From Mucilaginibacter rubeus (GTDB taxonomy: Bacteria > Bacteroidota > Bacteroidia > Sphingobacteriales > Sphingobacteriaceae), in assembly GCF_014643835.1 (NCBI RefSeq), contig NZ_BMKD01000001.1, forward strand, positions 186,001-250,000: a DNA stretch of 64,000 bases, written 5' to 3'. Made by a program: the position numbers and the translations under genes. Below the pieces are notes generated by a model. The model searched no databases and was not told the DNA's origin. It saw nothing but the letters and a program-made list of their open reading frames with translations. Positions 8,173 to 16,967 of this stretch are shown in pieces (positions within the stretch are counted from its first letter, which is position 1; the number at the start of each line of letters is the position of its first letter).

Positions 8173-8817
8173 GTGAAGGAAGTTTACGCCCCCTTTATTC
8201 CGGGTAGTTACAATGAAAATAACCTTGATGAGCTATCGGTTTTGCTCGAAAAAGGAAAAAAGTACGCTATCGATAATCTTTTATGGAGCGATACCGGATA
8301 TTTTCCATCAGTTAATTTTTCAATAGCTCATGTCGAAAACGGTGTCGCCCTAAAATATTTTGTAGAAGAGCAGTATACACAAGCAACTTATAAAACAGTA
8401 AATGATCCGGTTTATAAAGATAGCTGCGTAGAACTTTTTATAAGTTTTGCTGACGACCAAAATTATTACAACCTGGAATTTAATGCCCTCGGGACTGCAT
8501 TGGTTGGTTTTGGCAAAGACCGCAATGGAAGGCTGGCTGTACCTGATGATACGTTGAGTGGCATAAAAGTATTAAGTAAGATAAATTGGGCTGAAGATTT
8601 AGCCAGTTTTAATAAATGGGAGCTAACGTTGCTGGTTCCTTTTGATGTTTTTATTTATCATGATATTCAAACATTGAATGGCATAACCAGCCGGGCAAAC
8701 TTTTTTAAATGCGGCGATGACCTGCCCGAACCGCATTTTATAAGCTGGAGCAACATAGATAGCTCCGTGCCTGATTTTCATTTGCCGCAGTTTTTTGGTA
8801 CAATAAAGTTCATTTAA
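8173..8817 (+). CDS. CBM9-like carbohydrate-binding protein
   Basis: The 214-residue protein matches the CBM9-like family: a core of LKYFVEEQYTQATY, then VYKDSCVELFISF near residues 80-100 and YYNLEFNALG, which form the sugar-facing strands. The start is GTG at 8173. There is no signal peptide, so unlike CBM9 in xylanases it seems cytoplasmic. It is followed after 31 bp by a sugar symporter, so the two probably form an operon. It may bind a sugar or oligosaccharide brought in by that symporter; the ligand is unknown. Confidence 0.78.
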   Translation: MKEVYAPFIPGSYNENNLDELSVLLEKGKKYAIDNLLWSDTGYFPSVNFSIAHVENGVALKYFVEEQYTQATYKTVNDPVYKDSCVELFISFADDQNYYNLEFNALGTALVGFGKDRNGRLAVPDDTLSGIKVLSKINWAEDLASFNKWELTLLVPFDVFIYHDIQTLNGITSRANFFKCGDDLPEPHFISWSNIDSSVPDFHLPQFFGTIKFI

Positions 8818-8848
8818 AATAAAATACCTCTAAATAAAATAACATACT

Positions 8849-10144
8849 ATGGCCCAGGCAACAAGTTCAGTAATCGAATCGCCGGTAAAAAGATCAGCGA
8901 TAAATCCAATTGTAATTATCGGCGCTTTATTTTTCATTTTTGGTTTTGTAACCTGGATGAACGGAACACTCATTCCCTACTTAAAAATAGCGTGCGAGCT
9001 GACTACCAAGGAAGCGTATTTTGTAACTACAGCTTTTTATATTGCTTACGTTGTTATGGGTATTCCCGCCGGAAAAACCATCAAAAAGTTTGGATTTAAA
9101 AACGGGATGGCCATAGGCTTGTTTGTAATGGCCATAGGTGCATTGATATTTATCCCCGCTGCAATGACCCGTACTTACGGGATATTTTTAATTGGCTTGT
9201 TTGTTCAGGGCACTGGGCTAACCGTGCTGCAAACCGCTTCAAACCCCTATATCACTATTTTGGGGCCTGCCGAAACTGCTGCCCGGCGAATTAGTATCAT
9301 GGGGATCTGTAACAAGATCGCCGGCGCTTTAGCACCTGTTATTTTGGGTACTGTAGTACTCGCCAATATTGATTCGATAACCGAAAAGCTTAAAACTTTA
9401 AGTGCAGCAGAAAAAGCACTGGAGTTAAATGAGCTGGCATCAAGGGTGATTATGCCTTACAGTATCATGGTGGTAGTTTTGATTTTGCTGGCCATCCTTA
9501 TTTATTTTTCATCATTACCCGAAATCAACACCGAGCATGAAGACGAAACCGTAGCTGCCGCAAATACCAATAAAACGAGTATTGTACAGTTTCCGCATTT
9601 GATGCTTGGCGTAGCAACCCTGTTTGTTTATGTAGGTGCCGAAGTTATTGCCGGCGATTCAATTTCACTTTACGGCACTTCTCAACATATCCCATTATCA
9701 ACAGCTAAATTTTTTACATCATGTACTTTGATCTCCATGATCGTTGGTTACCTGGTTGGTGTTTTCTGTATCCCGAAACTGATCACACAACAAAAAGCGT
9801 TGGTAGCTTCGGCAATTTTGGGTATCATTTTAACCATTGCAACATTGTTAACCCATGGCTATGCATCGGTATTTTGTATTGCATTGCTTGGTTTGGCCAA
9901 TTCGTTAATGTGGCCGGCTATATGGCCGCTGGCACTGGCCGGTTTAGGCCGCTTTACTAAAATAGCATCTTCATTATTGGTTATGGGTATTGCAGGCGGC
10001 GCTGTTTTACCCCCGCTCTACGGTTATTTTTCTGAAAAATTTTCGGCGCAGTCTGCTTATATTTTACTCATTCCTATTTATCTGTTTATCCTTTATTATT
10101 CCACAATAGGGCATAAGGTAGGCAGGCAAAACATAAAAGCCTGA
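8849..10144 (+). CDS. FucP-family sugar:H+ symporter (MFS)
   Basis: The 431-residue inner-membrane protein has about 12 hydrophobic segments. It carries FucP-family marks: FGFVTWMNGTLIPYLK near the N-terminus, AGKTIKKFGFKNGM in the first inter-helix loop, and GLTVLQTASNPYITILGP in the middle. FucP relatives import L-fucose, glucose, galactose or other monosaccharides with protons. The exact sugar cannot be told. Co-transcription with a CBM9-like protein fits sugar use, and the fucosidase locus at 52049-61802 could supply fucose. A terminator follows. Confidence 0.88.
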   Translation: MAQATSSVIESPVKRSAINPIVIIGALFFIFGFVTWMNGTLIPYLKIACELTTKEAYFVTTAFYIAYVVMGIPAGKTIKKFGFKNGMAIGLFVMAIGALIFIPAAMTRTYGIFLIGLFVQGTGLTVLQTASNPYITILGPAETAARRISIMGICNKIAGALAPVILGTVVLANIDSITEKLKTLSAAEKALELNELASRVIMPYSIMVVVLILLAILIYFSSLPEINTEHEDETVAAANTNKTSIVQFPHLMLGVATLFVYVGAEVIAGDSISLYGTSQHIPLSTAKFFTSCTLISMIVGYLVGVFCIPKLITQQKALVASAILGIILTIATLLTHGYASVFCIALLGLANSLMWPAIWPLALAGLGRFTKIASSLLVMGIAGGAVLPPLYGYFSEKFSAQSAYILLIPIYLFILYYSTIGHKVGRQNIKA

Positions 10145-10173
10145 TCGTAACATTCCTTTAAGCGTTTTATCTA

Positions 10174-10204
10174 AAAGCCTGAGAAGCGAAACTTCTCAGG
10201 CTTT
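10174..10204 (+). terminator. Intrinsic terminator after the FucP-like symporter
   Basis: Perfect 13-bp arms AAAGCCTGAGAAG and CTTCTCAGGCTTT with a 5-base loop, followed by GTTGTT, lie 30 bp after the stop codon. Confidence 0.8.
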
Positions 10205-10431
10205 GTTGTTTGAAACTGTCCTGAATGCGATTTAAAAACTGTTTATAGCACCAATATAAGGGTTGGTTGCTTGTCACTAATAATCGTTATATAATCGTCG
10301 ATACTCGAAATATGGTCAATTTTAATTCGTGGTATTGGTGTAACTCGTTGGTATTTAAATAGTTGATAAACGGCACGCGGTATGCATAAGTTTTTACAGC
10401 AAACCAAATTAAAACATCTAAAAAAATAACT

Positions 10432-10542
10432 ATGGAAACATTTATATTCTGGGTAACCCGCTTGGTATTGCTTGCCTGCCTTGCCATACTGGTTTATATG
10501 ATGATGCCAAACTACGCTGAACAAAGTGATGAGTGGGAGTAA
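10432..10542 (+). CDS. Small single-span membrane peptide (36 aa)
   Basis: ATG at 10432 opens a 36-codon ORF. It encodes one hydrophobic helix (FWVTRLVLLACLAILVYMMM) followed by an acidic tail (NYAEQSDEWE). An A-rich stretch (ACATCTAAAAAAATAAC) lies before the start codon. It is upstream of, and on the same strand as, the DUF3606 and ligD genes (98-bp gap). I do not recognise a family. Its composition and short clean membrane span support a real small protein, but this is not certain. Confidence 0.5.
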   Translation: METFIFWVTRLVLLACLAILVYMMMPNYAEQSDEWE

Positions 10543-10640
10543 GCAGATGCTGATTAATAAATTTTATTACAATAATTTATTAATTAATAATCAAACCTTT
10601 AATTGGCCGATCTGTTAATATATCAATCATAAAACTAATC

Positions 10641-10817
10641 ATGAACAACAGGAACAAAGCCGCATTGCATGACAACAGCCTCATCAATACCAGCGAAAAT
10701 TATGAGGTTGAGTACTGGGCGAACAAATTTGGTGTTCGCCCGGAAAGGTTAAAAACAGCGGTACGTGCCGTTGGAAATTCAGCCGCCGCGGTAGCCAAAT
10801 TTTTGAATAACAAATAG
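10641..10817 (+). CDS. DUF3606 family small protein
   Basis: The 58-residue ORF contains the DUF3606 signature: YEVEYWANKFGVRPERLKTAV, then AVGNSAAAVAKFL. This is a small two-helix domain resembling a helix-turn-helix. Its function is unknown. It ends 7 bp before the ligD start codon, so the two are almost certainly co-transcribed, which links this family to end-joining or stress repair. Confidence 0.82.
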   Translation: MNNRNKAALHDNSLINTSENYEVEYWANKFGVRPERLKTAVRAVGNSAAAVAKFLNNK

Positions 10818-10824
10818 TATCACT

Positions 10825-13551
10825 ATGAGCCTGGAAAAATATGCGGAAAAACGCGATTTTAGCAAAACCCGTGAACCTAAAGCGGGGAGGAGCAAAGACA
10901 AAGACCACCTGATGTTTGTAATCCAAAAACATGATGCTTCGCGTTTACACTATGATTTCAGGCTTGAAATGGATGGCGTGCTTAAAAGCTGGGCAATACC
11001 CAAAGGCCCCTCAACCGATCCTAAAGTTAAGCGCCTTGCTATGATGGTTGAGGATCATCCATTTGACTACCGGAATTTTGAAGGCCTGATCCCCAAAGGT
11101 GAATATGGCGGCGGTACTGTTATAGTTTGGGATGAGGGTACTTATGAACCCATTGAAGAGATCAAAGGCAAAAAAGCCCAGGAAAAACACCTGCTTAAAC
11201 AACTCGAGGCCGGCTCGGTGAAGATCAAGCTCCATGGCGAAAAGCTGGAGGGTGAATATGCCCTTGTTAAAACCCATGGTATGGGCGAAAACGGCTGGCT
11301 GCTCATTAAGCATAATGATCAATTTGCGTCGGTTAAAGACATTACCAAAAAAGATAAATCCATTCTTTCCGGCAAAACCATCGAAAGTATGGAAAAAACG
11401 AGCGAAAAGGTTTGGCAGCACGGGCATGAAGAAGATGTAGAAAAGCCTGAAAAAACAGGTAAAAAAAAAGTCCTGAACGAACCGGTTGAGCAACTGGAAA
11501 AGAAAGTAGACACTAATGATACGGAGGATTTTGATGTTGAGCAACTTCTGAAAAAAGCCCCTGAATCAAAAGCGCCAGCTAACATAAAGCCAATGAAGGC
11601 CACCCTTGTAGACGAGCCTTTTGATGACCCCGATTGGCTTTACGAGGTTAAATGGGATGGCTACAGAGCCATTGCCATAATCGACAAGAAAGGAGCGGAG
11701 CTGATCTCCCGTAATAATCTTCCTTTTGATAAATATTATCCAATTAATAAATTGCTGAAAGACTGGCAGATCAATGCAGTAATTGATGGCGAGATCCTGG
11801 TATTGAATGATAAAGGTGTTTCCGATTTTGGAGCGCTGCAAAACTGGCGGAGCGAGGCCGACGGCAATTTGGTTTATTACGTTTTCGATATCCTTTGGTA
11901 CGAGGGCAAAAATCTGATGGGATTACCACTTAAACAACGCCAGGCTATCTTAAGTGCGGTTCTGCCCACCAATGATGAGCGCATCCGTCAAAGCAAAGTT
12001 TTTGATACAGGCGGGATCGAATTTTTTAACGCCGCCGAACGGATTGGACTGGAAGGTATTATCGCTAAAAAGGCCAGCAGTGTTTATACTTCTGATCTTC
12101 GCTCAAAAGAGTGGCTTAAAATAAAAGTGCAGCGCAGGCAGGAAGTGATCATTGCCGGCTTTACAAAAAACGCGGGAACTTCCAAATCGTTCAGCGCGTT
12201 GGTGCTTGCTTTATATGATGATAAAGGTAAACTGCAGTATGCCGGTAAAGTAGGTACAGGCTTTTCCGATAAACTGCAGAAAGAAATGATGGAACAGTTT
12301 AAGCCGCTTATTACCGATAAAAGTCCGTTTGAGGTGGAGCCTGATGTGGATAAACCATCAAGGTTCAGGCCGCAGCGCTTAGGGGCTAAGCCCACCTGGC
12401 TTAAACCAGAATTGGTTTGCGAGGTGGCATTTGCTGAGGTAACCGGCGATGGGGTGTTCAGGCAAGCCTCTTTTAAAGGGATGCGTAGCGATAAAAAAAC
12501 AAAAGATGTTGTACTGGAAACTCCGAAACATACAGCCGAAACGGTTGAGGAAGCCGAAGGAGCTGATAATGATACACACGCTAAAGCCATTAAACCCGTG
12601 AAAAATACTGATCGGAAAACCCTGCTTAATCCTAAAGATGAAACCCAGGTACGCAAAATTTGCGGGCATGAGCTCAAATTTACACACCTGAGCAAAGTTT
12701 ACTGGCCCGAAGATGGTGTAACCAAGCGGGATATGTTCAACTACTATTACCAGGTCGCTGAATATATTTTACCTTATTTAAAAGACAGGCCTATGTCGCT
12801 CAACAGGTTTCCTAATGGTATTCATGGGCCAAGTTTTTACCAAAAGGATGTGAAAGGCAAAGCACCCGATTGGATTACTAAAACTTTCCCTTACACCACC
12901 AGCGAAGGAGAACATAAAGAATATTTAGTAGGTTCTGATGAATCTTATTTACTATGGATGGCATCACTGGGATGTATTGAAATGAACCCCTGGTTTAGCC
13001 GGGTACAATCGCCGGATAATCCTGATTACTGTGTGATCGACCTCGATCCGGATAAAAACACGTTCGACCAGGTTATTGCGGCCGCTTTGGAGGTGAAAAA
13101 AGTGCTGGACGCTATAGATGTACCTTCATACTGTAAAACATCGGGTTCAACAGGAATGCATATTTATATCCCGTTGGGCGCGAAGTATGATTATGATCAA
13201 TCGCAGATGTTTGCGCGGCTCGTGGTAGGCATTGTTCACAAGCAAATTCCCGATTATACAAGTTTGGAACGTATGGTAGCCAAGCGAAATGGTAAAATGT
13301 ACCTTGATTTTCTGCAGAACCGTCCAGGAGCTACAATAGCGGGGCCGTATTCCTTGCGACCTAAACCTGGTGCTACTGTTTCTATGCCCCTGCATTGGGA
13401 CGAAGTGAAACCCGGGCTCACCATGAAAGATTTTACCATTTTTAATTCCATCGACCGCCTTAAAGAAACCGGCGACCTTTTTAAAGGTGTACTGGCAAAA
13501 GGCATCGACCTGGAAAAAACTATTAAGAAGGCGAAGAGTGTGTTTGAGTAG
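10825..13551 (+). CDS. ligD: ATP-dependent DNA ligase D (PE-LIG-POL)
   Basis: The 908-residue protein has all three LigD modules. A 3'-phosphoesterase domain occupies about residues 25-190 (HDASRLHYDFRLE, VEDHPFDY, PKGEYGGG). The ATP-dependent ligase lies at about 255-560, with the nucleotidyl-accepting Lys276 in KWDG and EGIIAKK later. The primase/polymerase lies at about 620-900, with metal-binding Asp739 and Asp741 in VIDLDPD and the SGSTGMHIYIP motif. The linkers are lysine-rich. LigD seals double-strand breaks with Ku in bacterial non-homologous end joining. No ku gene is in the window. It is co-transcribed with a DUF3606 gene. Confidence 0.97.
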   Translation: MSLEKYAEKRDFSKTREPKAGRSKDKDHLMFVIQKHDASRLHYDFRLEMDGVLKSWAIPKGPSTDPKVKRLAMMVEDHPFDYRNFEGLIPKGEYGGGTVIVWDEGTYEPIEEIKGKKAQEKHLLKQLEAGSVKIKLHGEKLEGEYALVKTHGMGENGWLLIKHNDQFASVKDITKKDKSILSGKTIESMEKTSEKVWQHGHEEDVEKPEKTGKKKVLNEPVEQLEKKVDTNDTEDFDVEQLLKKAPESKAPANIKPMKATLVDEPFDDPDWLYEVKWDGYRAIAIIDKKGAELISRNNLPFDKYYPINKLLKDWQINAVIDGEILVLNDKGVSDFGALQNWRSEADGNLVYYVFDILWYEGKNLMGLPLKQRQAILSAVLPTNDERIRQSKVFDTGGIEFFNAAERIGLEGIIAKKASSVYTSDLRSKEWLKIKVQRRQEVIIAGFTKNAGTSKSFSALVLALYDDKGKLQYAGKVGTGFSDKLQKEMMEQFKPLITDKSPFEVEPDVDKPSRFRPQRLGAKPTWLKPELVCEVAFAEVTGDGVFRQASFKGMRSDKKTKDVVLETPKHTAETVEEAEGADNDTHAKAIKPVKNTDRKTLLNPKDETQVRKICGHELKFTHLSKVYWPEDGVTKRDMFNYYYQVAEYILPYLKDRPMSLNRFPNGIHGPSFYQKDVKGKAPDWITKTFPYTTSEGEHKEYLVGSDESYLLWMASLGCIEMNPWFSRVQSPDNPDYCVIDLDPDKNTFDQVIAAALEVKKVLDAIDVPSYCKTSGSTGMHIYIPLGAKYDYDQSQMFARLVVGIVHKQIPDYTSLERMVAKRNGKMYLDFLQNRPGATIAGPYSLRPKPGATVSMPLHWDEVKPGLTMKDFTIFNSIDRLKETGDLFKGVLAKGIDLEKTIKKAKSVFE

Positions 13552-13621
13552 AATTTAATAGATTGTGATGCTGAGTGTTTAAACCCGGAGGCCTCTGAAT
13601 GTGAAATGACAAAAGATGGCC

Positions 13622-13693
13622 TGTCAGTCTGAGCCTGTCGAAGACTCGCGCGCAGAGGCCTGCCCGCCATGCTTCGACGGGCTCAGCATGACA
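13622..13693. repeat. Palindromic intergenic repeat, family A, copy 2
   Basis: This is nearly identical to 6-77 across both 22-bp arms (13622-13643 and 13672-13693) and the GC-rich centre, and the match continues through AAGTTGTCAT. Copies about 13.6 kb apart in the same orientation show a dispersed family. An ORF can be read across it, but it has no protein character. Confidence 0.85.
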
Positions 13694-13716
13694 CCCGTTT
13701 TAAGTTGTCATGGGTG

Positions 13717-13775
13717 GGAACGAAGCATCTTCTTCGCCCTGTATAGCAGTTTTGCTTATCGAAGAAGATCTTGTG
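13717..13775. repeat. Palindromic intergenic repeat, family B
   Basis: Perfect 10-bp arms ATCTTCTTCG (13727-13736) and CGAAGAAGAT (13760-13769) enclose TATAGCAGTTTTGCTTAT. The reverse complement is found at 188-231. The outer GGAACGAAGC and the centre also resemble the element at 35032-35125. The rest of 13552-13902 holds no gene. Confidence 0.7.
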
Positions 13776-13902
13776 CTATCGCTGCCATTGACAAGTCGGC
13801 AATATGCTGATTATCAGATACAAAAAATGTCATCTGCAATGCGATCATTTGTGCGCAAATAAACCCTACTCAAGGCGACAATCGGTTAAATTCAATGCTG
13901 TT

Positions 13903-14409
13903 TCACGCCACAGCAGCCGATAGTATTATCCCATTATGCGCATTCACTACACCGTTGGCATAGCCATTATTATCTATGAACATCTTTTCGTTTTCTATCA
14001 GGAAATGCGCTCCGCCAACAAAGAAATTTCCTTTAATGGTTAATACATGGTCAGGATGCTGCGCGTGGATCTCATTCAGCACATGGCTTGATAAACCGCT
14101 GTATTCATGCGGATCGAACTGGTAAACATCCAGCAAAGGCTCCGCGTGTCCGGGTTGAAATATCTTAATACGACCTTTAGTTACATCAAGGTGTATATCA
14201 GCGCCGTTTTCATTGGCATTAGCACTTATCCTGATCGTTTCGCCATTTGGAGCGTTGATATTGGCCTCGATGGTAAGCACTTTGCCCTTTTGTTCATTAT
14301 AAAATGAAAGGATCCTCAAAAACTCAATATTACTAAGCCCATCGCTATAAGTAAGCGTATTTTGCTCGCACAAAAATATGGTAGTCCCAAAAATGAATGC
14401 ATGTTTCAT
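13903..14409 (-). CDS. Hypothetical protein
   Basis: The 168-residue protein belongs to no family I recognise. It is mostly beta-strand by composition, with alternating patterns such as GKVLTIEANINAPNGETIRISANA and HVLTIKGNFFVGGAHFLIE. Few lysines or cysteines are present and there is no signal peptide. The KQKGKVLTIEA/HVLTIKGNFF strands could form a small beta-sandwich. It is divergent from msrA and is flanked on the other side by repeats. Confidence 0.6.
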   Translation of the reverse strand: MKHAFIFGTTIFLCEQNTLTYSDGLSNIEFLRILSFYNEQKGKVLTIEANINAPNGETIRISANANENGADIHLDVTKGRIKIFQPGHAEPLLDVYQFDPHEYSGLSSHVLNEIHAQHPDHVLTIKGNFFVGGAHFLIENEKMFIDNNGYANGVVNAHNGIILSAAVA

Positions 14410-14616
14410 GACGGAAATTTTAATTGGTTAATTGATATTGATACAATTAGCAAAATCTCAAAATGTTTTAAATTTCCATTATTCTTTCGAAGTAAAACAG
14501 CATGTTTTGTCAAACAACTATCACAAAGCATTAATATGATAATTTTGCTCAACGCTATGCATGTTTTTTACGTTAGTTGCTATAGATACGCATCGTATAA
14601 AACCTATATGTTATAC

Positions 14617-15225
14617 ATGAAAAAAATAACTTGTTTCATAGCCGTGCTGTTAACGGCTTGTTTTTCTGTTTTGGCATCTGCACCTAAAAAGGTATTAGAT
14701 ACCGCCACTTTTGCTACGGGGTGCTTCTGGTGTACCGAAGCTAAATTTCAGCAATTAAAAGGGGTTGAAAAAGTGATCTCCGGATTTTCCGGCGGGCATG
14801 TGGCCAACCCATCTTACGAGTTGGTTTGTACTGGTACAACCGGTCATGCGGAAGCCTGCAATATTATCTACGACCCGGCAAAAATTACCTATGACGAGTT
14901 GCTGGCTGCATTTTTTGTGGCGCATGACCCAACGCAATTAAACAGGCAGGGTAATGATGTAGGCACGCAATATCGATCGGCTATATTTTATCATGATGCC
15001 CGGCAAAAGCAAAAGGCCCAATATTACATTACGAAGCTGAATGCCGAAAAAGCTTATAAAGATCCGATAGTGACACAGGTAGTTCCATACAAAGCTTTTT
15101 ACAAGGCCGAAGACTATCACCAGAATTATTTTAACCAGAATGGCAGCCAACCATACTGTAAATATGTGATCCAGCCCGAACTGGAAAAGTTTAAAAAAGT
15201 GTTTAAAGATAAACTGAAGCAATAA
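14617..15225 (+). CDS. msrA: Peptide methionine-(S)-S-oxide reductase, exported
   Basis: The 202-residue protein has the MsrA active site ATGCFWC near residues 35-41 (catalytic Cys in GCFW) and the family motifs EVIYDP-like NIIYDPAKITYDELL, HDPTQLNRQGNDVGTQYRSAI and YHQNYF. It reduces S-methionine sulfoxide in proteins. I chose ATG 14617 because it gives a signal peptide (MKKITCFIAVLLTACFSVLAS) immediately before the mature domain; upstream in-frame codons look non-coding. The protein therefore acts in the envelope. The stop codon overlaps the msrB start (TAATG). Confidence 0.95.
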   Translation: MKKITCFIAVLLTACFSVLASAPKKVLDTATFATGCFWCTEAKFQQLKGVEKVISGFSGGHVANPSYELVCTGTTGHAEACNIIYDPAKITYDELLAAFFVAHDPTQLNRQGNDVGTQYRSAIFYHDARQKQKAQYYITKLNAEKAYKDPIVTQVVPYKAFYKAEDYHQNYFNQNGSQPYCKYVIQPELEKFKKVFKDKLKQ

Positions 15226-15743
15226 TGAAAGCGGTATTTATAATAGCAGCGCTGTTGTTTTTTACAACGGGAGTGTTTGCGCAGCAAGTAAAGACAATAA
15301 AGGGGCACGAAAACAACCCCTATTATTCCAATACCGATACAAAGCATTTGAATATATCAAATGCCGAGTGGAAAAAGATCCTGCCGCCAGCTTTGTACGC
15401 CACCGCGAGAGAACAGGAAACCGAACGCGCATTTACCGGTAAATACTGGAACAAGGATACTAAAGGCACTTATTACTGCGCGGTATGCGGCAATAAACTT
15501 TTTCGCTCGGATGCCAAATTTGCAAGCGACTGCGGCTGGCCGAGTTTTTATGAACCTGTGCGCAAAAACAGTGTAATTTATAAAGAAGATAACTCGTACG
15601 GCATGCAGCGTACGGAGGTGATCTGCGCCCGCTGTGATTCGCACCTGGGGCATATATTTGATGATGGTCCGCCGCCAACACATAAAAGGTTTTGTATGAA
15701 CTCCGTTTCTCTTGATTTTGTACCTGAGGGATTTGGACTGTAA
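15225..15743 (+). CDS. msrB: Peptide methionine-(R)-S-oxide reductase, exported
   Basis: The 172-residue protein has a signal peptide (1-18, ending GVFAQQ) and the MsrB fold: two CxxC zinc motifs (CAVC, CARC), WPSFYEP, EVICARCDSHLGHIFDDGP and the catalytic-Cys region RFCMNS. It reduces R-methionine sulfoxide. It is translationally coupled to msrA by a one-base overlap, giving an exported MsrA/MsrB pair that repairs both diastereomers in envelope proteins. Confidence 0.96.
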   Translation: MKAVFIIAALLFFTTGVFAQQVKTIKGHENNPYYSNTDTKHLNISNAEWKKILPPALYATAREQETERAFTGKYWNKDTKGTYYCAVCGNKLFRSDAKFASDCGWPSFYEPVRKNSVIYKEDNSYGMQRTEVICARCDSHLGHIFDDGPPPTHKRFCMNSVSLDFVPEGFGL

Positions 15744-15888
15744 GCTGGTGTGACAATTATTAACGACCGGTTCGTTACATCAATTTACCTGCTAAAGTCA
15801 TCCACAAGTAAACCTGCAATATTCTCTTTGCCGCTTAAAACAAGTATGAATTAACTTGTGTTATTCAGCAACAATCAAGCAAATTACT

Positions 15889-16920
15889 ATGGAACTGCAA
15901 AGCCTGAAAGATATCGCAAAACAGCTGATGGCCGGTAATAAAGGCCTTTTGGCAATGGACGAAAGCACCGCTACCTGTAACAAACGTTTTAAAGCACTGA
16001 ATATCCCGCAAACGGAAGAATACCGGCGAAAGTACCGCGAGCTGATTGTGACTACGCCGAGGCTTGAGGAAGCCATTAGCGGTGCTATTTTGTTTGATGA
16101 AACCATAAAACAAAGTACTGTGGATGGTAAGCTGTTTATAGATATATTGAAGGAGAAGGGCATTATCCCTGGCATTAAGGTAGATGAAAGCGCGAGGGAT
16201 ATGGATGGCTTTCCCGGCGAAAAAATCACTGAGGGCCTCGATGGCTTGCAGGAACGTTTGGCCGGATATTATGAAGCAGGTGCGCGTTTTGCCAAATGGC
16301 GGGCGGTTATAACCATAGGTGAAAATACCCCGACAAGTGGCAGTATCAAAGCAAACGCGTTTTTATTGGCCCGTTACGCTGCTATATGCCAGGAAGCCGG
16401 GATTGTTCCTATTGTGGAGCCCGAGGTTTTGATGGATGGAGATCACTCGCTTCAAACTTGTGCTGAAGTAACTAATGAGGTTTTGCATGCTGTATTTAAC
16501 CAGTTGTACCAGCAAAGGGTAAATTTTGAGGGTATGATATTAAAGCCCAATATGATAGTGCCTGGTATTAAAGCTACCCAACAGGATAGTGCAGATGTGG
16601 TAGCCGATGCTACTATCAATTGTTTCCTTCGATGTGTGCCTGCTGCTGTGCCCGGTATCGCATTCCTTTCGGGCGGGCAATCGCCCGAACTGGCATCCGA
16701 ACGGTTAAACGCTATGCATGTACGTTTTAAAGATAAAATGCCCTGGGCATTAACTTTTTCATATTCAAGGGCGGTGCAGCAGCCTGCCTTGGAGAAATGG
16801 GGCGGTAAAGATGAAAATATTGAAGAGGCACAAAAGCTGTTATATGAACGGGCCCATATTAATACTGTAGCCCGTGATGGCAAATATACGCCAGAGCTGG
16901 AGAAGCATCCGGTAGCATAA
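15889..16920 (+). CDS. Class I fructose-bisphosphate aldolase
   Basis: The 343-residue protein follows the eukaryote-like class I aldolase: GLLAMDESTATCNKRF near residue 27, RELIVTTP, GIKVDESA, KWRAVITIGENTPTS, PIVEPEVLMDGDH, GMILKPNMIVPG with the Schiff-base lysine in the LKPNM motif, and FLSGGQSPELASERLNAM. It cleaves fructose-1,6-bisphosphate to DHAP and glyceraldehyde-3-phosphate in glycolysis. The start is ATG 15889 rather than the upstream TTG 15856, because the family begins near MELQSLKDIAKQL. It is monocistronic with a strong terminator. Confidence 0.95.
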   Translation: MELQSLKDIAKQLMAGNKGLLAMDESTATCNKRFKALNIPQTEEYRRKYRELIVTTPRLEEAISGAILFDETIKQSTVDGKLFIDILKEKGIIPGIKVDESARDMDGFPGEKITEGLDGLQERLAGYYEAGARFAKWRAVITIGENTPTSGSIKANAFLLARYAAICQEAGIVPIVEPEVLMDGDHSLQTCAEVTNEVLHAVFNQLYQQRVNFEGMILKPNMIVPGIKATQQDSADVVADATINCFLRCVPAAVPGIAFLSGGQSPELASERLNAMHVRFKDKMPWALTFSYSRAVQQPALEKWGGKDENIEEAQKLLYERAHINTVARDGKYTPELEKHPVA

Positions 16921-16925
16921 AACAA

Positions 16926-16957
16926 AAACGCCGCCTTTTTTCGGGCGGCGTTTTTGT
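16926..16957. terminator. Strong intrinsic terminator
   Basis: A GC-rich stem (ACGCCGCC and GGCGGCGT around TTTTTTC) is flanked by AAAAA on one side and TTTTT on the other. It serves the aldolase gene and the convergent alginate-lyase-family gene. Confidence 0.9.
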
Positions 16958-16967
16958 TGGCTTGTTT

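Noticed and set aside
11011-11544. 177-codon antisense ORF inside ligD
   Set aside because: Phe-rich complement of a lysine-rich coding region; no protein character.
12084-12695. 203-codon antisense ORF inside ligD
   Set aside because: Opposite the ligase domain, with low-complexity Ser/Leu composition and no family signature.
13616-13810. Short ORF across the palindromic repeat
   Set aside because: Its sequence is entirely repeat; the matching repeat at 6-77 does not keep the frame.
14362-14616. Upstream in-frame extension of msrA
   Set aside because: It would bury the signal peptide and overlaps the divergent hypothetical gene's start.
15856-15888. Upstream TTG start for the aldolase
   Set aside because: Adds residues unlike the family N-terminus; ATG 15889 fits.
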